64,000 nucleotides of DNA from Mugil cephalus (lineage: Eukaryota > Chordata > Actinopteri > Mugiliformes > Mugilidae), in the NCBI RefSeq assembly GCF_022458985.1, contig NC_061782.1, positions 24,824,672 to 24,888,671 on the forward strand, read 5' to 3'. This document shows, in pieces, positions 1 through 11,900 of this stretch (position 1 is the first letter of the stretch; each line of letters starts with the position of its first letter). The notes beneath the pieces were generated by a model that did not search any database, was not told the DNA's origin, and saw only the letters and a list, made by a program, of their open reading frames with translations. A program made the translations under genes and the position numbers.

Positions 1-93
1 ATCTCAATAGATTTTTAAGTGTGCTTTTAATATTTTTTTTAAATCACCAATCTACTTACTTTTTTCATAGGAAAAAAAATATATATTTAGTAC

Positions 94-166
94 CTAGGTC
101 TGGAGGACTCTCTTCAGCCACAGTTTCTCCCCTGCTACTTTCTGTTGTTGCTGACAGGAGCATGAG
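94..166 (-). CDS. piezo1: Candidate piezo1 exon 9
   Basis: A 73-bp open segment lies between a ttttcag acceptor and a CTAG|gtacta donor. It enters in phase 0, as exons 8a and 8b require, and leaves in phase 1. It encodes a Ser/Thr/Glu-rich stretch (start [14 protein letters not shown]). That would suit the poorly conserved cytosolic linker at this point of PIEZO1, but the segment is too short and too variable to identify by homology. I assign it by position, phase and splice signals only. Confidence 0.5.
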
Positions 167-2933
167 CTGAAAAATACAAAGACACAAAACACATAGTGAG
201 ATACAGTCATTTAATTGTACCTATGTTTACAGGGCAAACTTAATTGAGTGTATGGAAATTAGCTCAGTCTAGGGAAAAATAGCCTAGAGGCAGACATGTA
301 TAAAGTACTAGACACCCAGACTTGAGTAAAAGTACAAGTACAAGTACTCAAAAAAGTGACTTGAGTAGAAGTTGAAGTCTTCTTTAAGCACCACACTTAA
401 GTGGAAGTTCAAAAGTATTCAACATTTTTGTACCGAAGTACTCCAAGTAGTTCATTTTAATATTTACCACTCAAGTAAAGTAGAAAGTAAAGTAAAAGTG
501 CAAGTATTGTGTTATGTAGTTATTCAAGAAAGCAGAAAGCAGAAACCTAAAGGGCACTCACAATTACTTTGACTGTAACAGCAGTACAAGGACAGGAATG
601 TACAGATGGAGTACATGTATATGGAGTCTCTCACTATTGTAAAACCAACTAAAGCTGTCAAATGCCACACACAAGGGTCTCTTATGTAAAAACAAAATAA
701 GTGATAAGAGCACGTTAAAACACTGGGCTTAACTCTTTAACAAAATCAGATCAAGTATTTCCCTTCAGTTGGTTCTTCCATCTCGAAACAAACTAACAAA
801 GCTCAAGTATTCTCAATGCAGACAGGCAGCAAAGCAAAAGACAGACCCAGACCAGGAGCACATACTGCGGTCTTCTTATGACAGCTCGATCACTTGATTC
901 AGTCAGTGATCAATTGGATTGGATTGGATTGGATTGGATTGAATTGAATTGAATTGAATTGAATTGAATTGAATTGAATTGAAGCATGAGCAGGAACGAA
1001 ATTACGCACTCAGGTCCTGGGTTGTTACCCATAGTAACTATAATATATAGATACTAAGTAACTATGATATAGATACAAGTACACAGTGTGTAATACTAAT
1101 ACTAGTACTCTCAATACTTTGTGAGTATACCAAACACCATGTACACTCAATTCCCCAATGTGTGGAGGTCAGTACTTAAAGTTAAAATTTTACCATTAGC
1201 AGCTCTGTTCTGTTTAATACTCATTTCTGGGCCACTGTTACCTGACCTAGCCTACATTTGCCCAACGGACTGGTTAGTCTTGACCCTCAATTGTTTTTTC
1301 ACACTCTTTTAAAAGTAAAATCATACTTGATATCCCAGCATGATATCAGAGACATTTTTGACATAATTTTCCATGTTGTGTTAATTGTATTTTCTTTTTC
1401 TTTCTTTTTTTTTTAACAAAAAAAAAAAAAAAAAAAAAAAGGTCTGCTGATGTTGCAGTCTGACTGATGTTGTGCATTCATACACTATTTATACACAAAG
1501 CATAGCACTGCAATTGCATGAAGGCCCGTGTCCGTTCTCTGATGAGTCAATGTTTTGGAGGCACAAGGCAGACCTACACGATATTAAGAAGGTGGTCATA
1601 ATGTTATGCCTGAGATTATATATCAGATATATGGAGAGATTTAATTTTTAGCATGGCTCAATTGGTGATTGAGTTGGTGATACACTATCCCCACAGTTGG
1701 AGTATATAACTGATAGGAAAGGAAAGCTATCTAAGCTACCTTGGGATGACTGGGATGTTCCAATCAAATTCGTTTGGCCACCAATCCAATACTGATCTTT
1801 TAATATTCTGTATCGATTGATCCGAGTCCTGATAGAATCTTGTTGTCAAGTTGTCCTTTACAATCTCAAAGTAAATAAACAAAATTTCCTCCCCTGGAGA
1901 TTCATAAAGGCTTTTCTTATCTTATATGGACTCTCCTAGTTTATGTTTGCACCATGTGACAGTATTAAGTCCAATAAATGGGGCTGTTGAAGTGAATTTA
2001 GAATTTGGTCAATATGTCAAACCTAAAACAACTTCAAAAAATCTGATCGTTCTAGAAATTCCTGGACTGGTATGATAGCAATCTCTTGATATCAGTCAGG
2101 ACATCCTAACTGCAGGTTCTGAATTCTCTTGCATTTTACCCTAGTGGATCTTTCCAAAATACAGTCACCTCATGTTGTTACTATAAAGCAGAGGTACAGC
2201 ATGCTGCACAACACCACACATTTCCTTGGCCCTTCAAAGTCGGGCTAACCAGTACATTTGTTTATCCACGTAGAACACAAACAAAGGAGATATTTGGCAG
2301 GGACTCCAACATAGCATGCCTTTTTAGCTCTATTGATGGTGCTAATGTGTGTATCCAGGCAGGGGTGATGGCTCTCTGGTATAATGCTTGATAACAGTGG
2401 CTACACCTTAGAGAAGATGCGAATGATGACTAAATATTTAAAAGAGTAAAGCTGAAAGACCAAGAGACCATGTCCATCATAGGGATACTCAAGCACAAGT
2501 GTGCTTAGACTAAATAGGAAATATATTTATCAGAGCATACATTACAATCAAACTGGTATTGGTTATAAAAATATATGTCCTGGAATGATGTGTAACTATT
2601 ATATGACTTTTACTTTTTAGATTCCATTGCTTTTAGATTCCACAGTGAAATCAGGAAGTAGCTTCAAATACATAGCAGCTGTGTTGAACAGTATGTCTTT
2701 TGTTCCTCTCCCAACAGAAGGTCTGATACCACGGAGATGTGGAACATATTAGAGACATAGCTGCAGAGGATCGGGGAACATAGGACCTGGGGAATATAGG
2801 TATGCCCCCGAATCAACCTACTGCACGCGTTGGACTGTTAGTAACTTGTTGATTTGGATTACATAACAGGACAGAACCAAACTGACCTGGACTGGAATGA
2901 TATTGATATTTTATTTTATTTTCAGAATATAAC

Positions 2934-2964
<31 letters not shown>

Positions 2965-5900
2965 TTGGGATTGTTTGGATGATTGTGTTTAACTTTAATT
3001 TGATTTATTAACATGTTTTTATTTACCTGTAAAAAAAAGGGGGGGAACAAGAATTTCCTTAGAAAAAGAAAATAGTAAGAGCAAAATAGCCAAATTACTT
3101 ATCAAAATAAAGTAATAAATTCTAAATTGCCTAAAACTACAGACTATTTAATTAAAATGATCTGAAATAAATGATTCCTAAATTAGGAGAAACAACAAAA
3201 GGAAAAAAAAGAAAAAGGGTGACCTGCAGGACACAGGTCTTTTTTTTTTGTATTTCTTAATGAATATTGTGTATATAATATGTTCCTGCTTTTGTATTCA
3301 AGTTTGGGCTACTTTTGTAGTGCTTTCCCACTCATTTGAGCCTAGAACTGGTCCAATACCTGTTGTGTGGACTGACACAAGTGTTACATTAATGCAAGAG
3401 AAATAATTAATGCAGGAGGAATTTCTTGTTTTTTTTTTTTTTATTTGTTTTTTTTTATTCTTTTGATATGAGTGTATGTACATAGAGTTGTAATTTTTGA
3501 ACAGGGATTTTTTTTTAAAGTGCTCAGTTTATTTTTTTATGATTGCATAAATACCGTACAAATGTCATTGTTAAACAGTTAAATGACTCAGTCTGGTTAT
3601 TTTCATTTTTTTATTTTATCATATTTCATCTTTTACTACCACTTACGCTCCCAGCTGTCATCAGACAGGTCACCAGTCTATCGCTGGGCTAACACAGAGA
3701 CAAACAATCATTCACTCACACTCAACAAGCATGTCGTTGGAGGGTGGGAGGAAACCGGAGTACCCGGAGAAAACCCACACAAACACAAGTATGAGAGGCC
3801 GTTTAGGAAATAACTCATATTTGCTGTCACATGTTACATCATACTCTCTCACAAACACTACTATAGTCTCACACACTTACTACTATAGTTACACACACAC
3901 ACACTTACTATCATACTCTCACAAACACTAGTGTAGTAACACACACTTAGTATTATAGCTAAACACACTATCATACTCTCTCACAAACACTACTATAGTC
4001 ACACACACTTAATATCAAACTCTCTCACAAACACTACTATGGTCATACACAAATAATACTATAGTCATGCACACATACTATCATACTCTCACAAACACTA
4101 CTACAGTCACGCACACTTACTATCAAACTCTCTCGCAAATACTACTATAGTCACACACTTACTATCATACTCTCTTACACGCTATTATGGATGGAACAAC
4201 ATGATAGTGAATGTATGAGAGAAATTTATGCCATGTGTGCAAGTATAGTAGTTTGTGTGAGAGTTTGATTGAAACGGAAGTCAACTTGAATTTTCAGTTT
4301 CTGATTGACTCATCGTGGGTGTAGGTACCTGGATGTGTCTGCAACAGCATGGAAGAGAGGAACTTTACGTCACTGGGAAGACCACGCCCCCATTTGGGTG
4401 AAAACAAAAAACTAGCGGTAAATACAAACCTCCACGTAATCAGTGTTTATTTTGTGTTGCTAGCATTCATCAGCTGCAAAGCGGGTGAAATAGCTACCGT
4501 TAGTCAGGCAGACACATAATATCGTCGCCGAGCAATGACCGGTGACATTAAATAGAAAAAAATAAATAAATAAAATATGTTTATCTACCGACCACAAAAT
4601 GGGTGAACAACCCCACTCAGTGGAATTGATGATGGCTGTATTACCCGGTGATTCAATGAGGTAACAATAAATGTCTGGTATGACACCTCCAGCCACTGAG
4701 TGGGGTCGTTCACTCATTTTTCAGGCGGCAGATGGACATACGACTCCTTTTTTTTTCTTTTTTTTTCTATTTAACATCACTGATCATTGCTCGGCAACGA
4801 CATTATGTGTCTGCCTGACTAACGGTAGCTATTTCGCCCGCTTTCCAGCTGATGAATGCTAGCAACACAAAATAAACACTGATTACGTGGAGGTTTGTAT
4901 TTACCGCTAGTTTTTTGTTTTCACCCAAATTTCGGCGTGGCCTTCCCAGTGACGTAAGGTTCCTCTCTTCCATGCTGTTGCAGACACATCCAGGTACCTA
5001 CACCCACGATGAGCCAATCAGAAACTGAAAATTCAAGTTGACTTCTGTTTCAATCAAACTCTCACACATACTACTATACTTGCACACATCGCATATAATT
5101 CTCTCATATATTCACTATCATTGCTCCATCCATAATAGTGTATAAGAGAGTATGATAGTAAGTGTGTGACTATAGTAGTATTTGTGAGAGAGTACGATAG
5201 TAAATGTGTGCGACTATAGTAGTGTGTGTGCGTGACTATAGTAGTGTGTGTGTGTGACTATAGTAGTGTTTGTAAGAGAGTATGATGTAACGTGAGCAAA
5301 TATGAATTATTTCCTAAACGGCATCTCATACACAAGGAGAACATGCAAACACCACCAACAAGGGCTCATCTCATCTTCTGCCACAATTTATAATCCCAGC
5401 CATCTTCAGGAGAGGCAGGGTACACACTGGACAGCTCGCCACTGTGCTGCCCTATTTATTTTATCATATTCTATCATTTTTTTTCTCATCTCATCTTGGG
5501 GTGGGAGGAAACCAGAGTCCCCGGAGAAAACCCAAGCAGACACAGGGAGAACATATAAACACCAACCAGAAAAGTTCTAAATCCATCCATCCATCCATCC
5601 ATCCATCCATCCATCCATCCATCTGTCCGTCCACTTGTCAGAAGCCTCTCAGAGTTTAGGTTCCTGCTCCATGTCTTGCTGGAGGATGTCTTCTTCAACA
5701 TTATGTCTATCTGAAACCCTCATAATGACAATATGTTACAGTGAGCAGTGCAGTTACCTCAATGATTGCTCTTCTGCTCCTGAGTCTCTCTCTTTGTGGA
5801 ACAGACTTTACTGCTCCTCAGAGTGGACATTTGCTCTTTCATGCTTGTTTGTTAAATCCTTTAACTTGACTCCAGAGTGACTGGACAGGTCGCCAGTCTA

Positions 5901-8900
5901 TCGCAGGGCTAATGCAGAGGCAAACAATCATTCACCACTGTGCCGCCCCATTTATGCTATATTTTTTTTTCATCTCATCTCATCTTGGGGTGGGAGGAAA
6001 CCGGAGAAAACCCACACAGACACAGGGAGAACATGCAAACTCCATCAAGTTGGACTCAAGCCTGGACCTTCTCACTGGGGGGCATCAGTGCTAACCACCA
6101 CACACTGTGCCGCCCTATTTATCATTTTTTTTTTCATCTCATCTCATCTTGGGGTGGGAGGAAACCGGAGTACCCGGAGAAAACCCACACAGACACAGGG
6201 AGAATATGCAAACTCCATCAAGTTGGACTCAAGCCTGGACCTTCTCACTGGGGGGCATCAGTGTTAACCACCACACCACTGTGCCACCCTATTTATTCTA
6301 TCATTTTTTTTTTCATCTCATCTCATCTTGGGGTGGGAGGAAACCGGAGTACCCGGAGAAAACCCACACAGGTGCAGGAAAAACACGCAAATTCCAACCA
6401 GAAAAGCTATAAATCCATCCATCCATCCATCCATCTATCCATCCATCCATCCATCCATCTGTCAGAAGCCTCTCAGAGTTGAACTTCCTGCTCCATGTCT
6501 TCTAGGAGCTCCTTGGTCAAATATTTAACCTGGTTCCAGAGAGTCTTGTTTTTACTTTGCTCTGATTCTAGGTTTACATAGAGCTGAGAAATGTGTTCCT
6601 TTTGAAAAAGACTGATCTCCTCTACTCTTTGGAGTTGAGCATTCATCTCATTGGTATATTTGAGTTGGGCCTCCAGCTCTCTCGTTTGTTCAACTTGATG
6701 TTGAAATGCTATTCTCAATGTCTGCTCTTCTTCCAAATGTTTTTCTCTCTGTTTGTGGAACAGACTTTTATGCTCTTCAGAGTGGACATTTGCTCTTTCA
6801 ATCTTGTTTGTTAAATCCTTTACCTTGATCCACAGTGACTGGTTTTCATTCTCCTTTGATTCCAGTTTTGCAGAAAGCTGAGAAATCCGTTCTTCCTGCA
6901 AGAAATTGGTCTCCTCTGCCCTTTGGAGTTGACCCTCAAGCTTTTTGAGCTGGGCCTCCAGTTTCTTCAGTCGTTGAACTTGTTGTTGAAGTTTGATCCG
7001 CAATGATTTCTCTTTTAAATACTTAGCCCCCTGCTCCTCTAAGTAGACCCTTACTCCATGGAGATCATTGGTCAAATAGTCTACCTGTTTCCAGAGAGTC
7101 TTGTTTTTACTTTGCTCTGATTCTAGGTTTGCATAGAGCAGAGAAATGTGTTCCTTGTCAAAGACACTGGTGTCTTCTACTCTTTGAAGTTGAGCATTTA
7201 TCTCCTTTGCATCTTTGAGTTGGGACTCCAGCTCTCTCATTTGTTCACCTTGTTGTTGAAGCCTGATTCTCAATGTTTGCTCTTCTTCCAGACATTTTTC
7301 TCTCTCTTTGTGGAACAGAATTTTCTGCTCCTCAGACTGGACATTTGCACTTTCAAGCTTGTCTGTTAAATCCTCTACTTGGATACAGAGTGTCAGGATT
7401 TCATCCTCCTTTGATTCCAGTTCTGCAGAAAGCTCACAGATCTGTTCTTCCTGCAAGAAAAGGGTCTCGTCTGCCTTTCGGAGCTCAGTCTCACGCTCCT
7501 CAACATTTTTGAGTTGGGCCTCCAGTGTCTTTGTTTGTTCAACTTGTTGTTGAAGTTTGATTTGTAATGATTCCTCTTTTTCCAGATAATTTCTTCTATC
7601 TTTGTGGAACAGTTGTTTCTGCTCCTCTGAGAAGATATTTGCTTCGTGGAGTTCAATGGTCAAATATTCTACCTGGTCCCAGAGTCTTTCATTTTCACTT
7701 TGCTCTGATTGTAAGTTTGCAGAGAGCTGAGAAATGTGTTCCTTGTCAAAGACACTGGTCTCCTCTACTCTTTGAAGTTGAGCATTTATCTCCTTTGCAT
7801 CTTTGAGTTGGGTCTCCAGCTCTCTCATTTGTTCACCTTGTTGTTGAAGTCTGATTCTCAGTGTTTGCTCTTCTTCCAGACATTTTTCTCTCTCTTTGTG
7901 GAACAGAATTTTCTGCTCCTCAGACTGGACATTTGCACTTTCAAGCTTGTCTGTTAAATCCTTTACTTGGATACAGAGTGTCAGGATTTCATCCTCCTTT
8001 GATTCCAGTTCTGCAGAAAGCTCACAGATCTGTTCTTCCTGCAAGAAAAGGGTCTCGTCTGCCTTTTGGAGCTCAGCCTCACGCTCCTCAACATTTTTGA
8101 GTTGGGCCTCCAATGTTTTTGTATGTTCAACTTGTAGTTTAAGTTTGATTTGCAATGATTCCTCTTTTTCCAGATAATTTCTTCTATCTTTGTAGAACAG
8201 TTGTTCCTGCTCCTCTGAGAAGATATTTGCCTCGTGGAGCTCAATGGTCAAATATTCTACCTGGTCCCAGAGTCTTTCATTTTCACTTTGCTCTGATTGT
8301 AAGTTTGCAGAGAGCTGAGAAATGTGTTCCTTGTCAAAGACACTGGTCTCCTCTACTCTTTGAAGTTGAGCATTTATCTCCTTTGCATCTTTGAGTTGGG
8401 TCTCCAGCTCTCTCATTTGTTCACCTTGTTGTTGAAGTCTGATTCTCAGTGTTTGCTCTTCTTCCAGACATTTTTCTCTCTCTTTGTGGAACAGAATTTT
8501 CTGCTCCTCAGACTGGACATTTGCTTTTTCAAGCTTGTCTGTTAAATTATCTACTTGGAGTGCCTGGTTTTCATTCTCCTTCGATTCCACTTTTGCAGAA
8601 AGCTGAGAGACCTGTTCTTCCTGCAAAGAAATGGTCTCCTCTGCTCTTTGGAGCTTAGCCTCAAGCTCCTGGATATGTTTGAGTTGGGTATCCCTTTCAT
8701 TCCAACCAAAAATATTGCGAAACAGCTTCCTGGCCCAGTTGTTAGTGCCCAAGACTGATAGGAACGGTTTTAATGACATAGCTTACCTTTTCTTGAAGAT
8801 ACTCTCAGTAGTTATTCACTCGCTGTAAATAATATGATGCAATTGAACTCACCTGAACTCAACTGAACTGAACTCAATTGAAGTAAACTCAATTAAACAA

Positions 8901-11900
8901 CTAAACTAAACTGATCTTAGCAGGACTTACCTATTATAAAATGATGTCAAGAAATTCTTCCTTTGATCTTTCATGAATTTTGCCTTTGATGTGCCTTTCT
9001 TGATTGTGCCTTTGATGTGCCTTTGATCTTTCATGCCACATGGCATCAAAAGTCACATGATGACATCATCATCATGTCATCATCATGATGACATTGTCGG
9101 CATGATGACATCATCATCATCATTGCATCATGGGCACAGCCAAAGCCACTACAGGTTTGTTTTATCAAGTTGATATGGTACCTGCCTGCCTGTCAATGAC
9201 AGTGTCATTGGACACTCATCGGCACACCCCTTTGATGGACCACTGTGAGTGGTTGGGGAATTATTATTATAAACCATCACTGGTTTAGACTGCTGACAGT
9301 TTGGTCAGGGCTAAGGTATGGTACCACAAACTGTGATTTATGCTTACTAATATTACAAAATGCCTTTAGAAGTATTTATTTAAAGAGAACTTAGATCTCT
9401 GTCACTCTGACTAGCTTTGGTTTTTCATAGATACATTTAGGTTTGGGGTGTTGTTTTTTGATGTGTGTGATTCTACTTAAATAAAATCCTACTCAATCTG
9501 GTTTAATGTTGCTTGCCTCATTCTCTAGCAGAGCTGGGTCTTAAAATAAGTTATTTTGTTGATTTCGACTGCCTTGGTTGTGGCTCCTTCCCTCGAGCTG
9601 AGGGTGGAACATGCTTATGTTCCATGTGCAGATTTTTCATCTGAGGATTTTAGGTGTAGGTTGGTTTAATTTGTGTCGAAATAATTTGTTGATGTCTCAA
9701 ATAACATTTATGGGCCGTGCATTTTCCACCTAGGCCTTCAATGCTGTACAGCTTTATTCAAAACACCTCTTAATGCAATCGTTATGCCACTGCTATAGAA
9801 ACCATAATATAGATGCACAAGGAGGTAACGGTTAGGGTCTTAATCTTAGAGGAAAAGAAAGTATGAAGAATAATTTTGTTCATGAAACTGGCCCTACTGA
9901 CCTTCCCTTTCCCTTTTATGATAGCCCAGCAAATATTATATTTTTAAACATTTTTCTGAACAGAGCAATATTTCTGCTTTACTTTATTTTGATCTCTGGC
10001 TTATTCCATAGGGTCACACCATAAAAGATATGCATCTGCTCCTAAAATTGGTGCGATTATAATTATAATATTATAGATTATAGATTATAATATTATTCTT
10101 TATTGGAATAATATTTACATCTGAAATTATATACTTTTATCCCTTTCAATTTATTTATTTATTTATTTTTTTCATATATATTTTCTGGAAGTACCCGTTT
10201 CTTTGCTTTGAACGACATTTGAGTAAACTGAAAGCTGTGAATGTCTGTTAGTTTCAAATCCTTTGACCTTAAAAACAATGCATTTGTGTGTTCACAGTAT
10301 CCAGTCTCATTGCCTTTTTCTGGAGAATATACACTCACTGGCCACTTTCTTAGGTACACCTTACTAGTAAAAGGATGGACCCCCTTTTGCTGTCAGAACT
10401 GCCTTAATTCTTCGTGGCATACTTTCAACAAGGTGTTGAAAACATTCCGCATAGACTCTGGTCCATACTGACATGACAGAATCACACAGTTGCTGCGGAT
10501 TTGTCAGCTGCACATCTATGATGTGATCATAGATCCACAGCATCACAAAGTTGCTCTATTGGATTGGGATCTGGTGACTATATGTGAACATATATGTACA
10601 TTTATATTTATAAACATACCCACTTCTTTACATAAACACTGCCTTGCTTGTTGTAACATAACTTTCTTATATATTTTTGATATTTTTTATATTTATATAT
10701 ATGCTTGTGAAGTTGAATGTTGAATGTCTGCTGCTGTTAACAACAAGAATTTCCCCACTGTGGGATGAATAAAGGAATATCTTATCTTATCTTATCTTAT
10801 CTTATCTTATCTTATCTTATCTTATCTTATCTCATCTCATCTCATCTCTGTGGGCAATGCCCCAGTAAATAATAAGCACCCATTAGTTTTGAGGCTTGTA
10901 TTATGACACATTCAACTTCTACTCAGTAATTATGAGTTATGAGTTATCAGGCGAGGGTTAATTACTTTGTCATGATGTGATCAAATGTAGCCTTGTACAT
11001 TTTTGTTTCTGGTGGGAAATCTGAATAGCCTGAATACAAAAAAGTTAGAGTAAAAAGGTAACTTTTTTTTTTTTTTTTTTATCTCCAAGCTGTAAATGTC
11101 CCCAGATTTCGACATCAACAGGGGGTGCTAACACAGGGCCATGCAAACCTGTTTTTATCATGGTCTGTATCGGTCTTTTATTTTGTGAGTCATGTTTTGA
11201 AGTTTCCTGTTTTATTCTGTCAAGTTTCCTAGATTCCTGTCTGTTGTTTTGTTATGTCTGTCTGTGTCATGTTGTGTTTCCTGTTTTATTTTGTTAAGTT
11301 CTGGATTTCCTGCCTGATTCCTGGTGTGTCCCTTGATTGTTCATTGGTTTCTCCTGCTTTGATTACTCTCATGCGTCTCACCTCTGTCTTGTCTTCCTTG
11401 AGCCCTCTTGTGTAATTATAGCCTTGCCTTCCATTTGTTCCTTGTTGTGTTGTTAATGTCTCCATGTCTTGTTCCATGTCATCTCGTCCATGTTCCTAGT
11501 CTTCACGCCACGCTCCTTGTTTTGTTTAGCTCCATGTCATGCTCATCATTCTTTTGATTTTTATATTTGGTATTTCCTGCCTCAATGCAGTGTTCTAAAT
11601 ACCTTTTGTTTGAACTTCCTGCCTCGTCATTAGTCCTGCATCTGGGTCCTCACCTCAACACCCCCTTCCCACGTGACAGTTTTACTACTTGTGTGGGATT
11701 AGTGTGTGTGGGAACCATATTTATTCAACATCACAGTAAAATATATACTTAGTCAATCAGCTTCATTGATTCCTCTCTCAACCAGTAGAAAATGTTGTGA
11801 ACACCTGATTATGCATGTAAAATAAAAAAATAAATAAATACATAATACCGTGATACCGCCAGTATTTTGAAAAACGTGATATCCTTTTTTTGTCATACTG

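Noticed and set aside
3840..4190. Regularly spaced repeats that could suggest a CRISPR array
   Set aside because: Units are degenerate with no unique spacers, they are mirrored at 5130-5290, and this is a vertebrate genome; they are the subterminal repeats of the foldback element.
5940..6482. 180-codon plus-strand ORF with internal repeats
   Set aside because: It is the tandem dispersed repeat and ATCC microsatellite read through in one frame.
6473..8822. Coiled-coil ORF as an extra internal exon of piezo1
   Set aside because: The only good acceptor (before 8822) leads into stop codons in the ORF's frame before the ATG, and the ORF ends in its own stop, so joining it in frame to piezo1 exons 8b and 9 is not possible.
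6593..8828. Series of plus-strand ORFs of 65-93 codons repeating every 588 bp
   Set aside because: They are antisense shadows of the coiled-coil repeats, and their periodicity only reflects the minus-strand gene.
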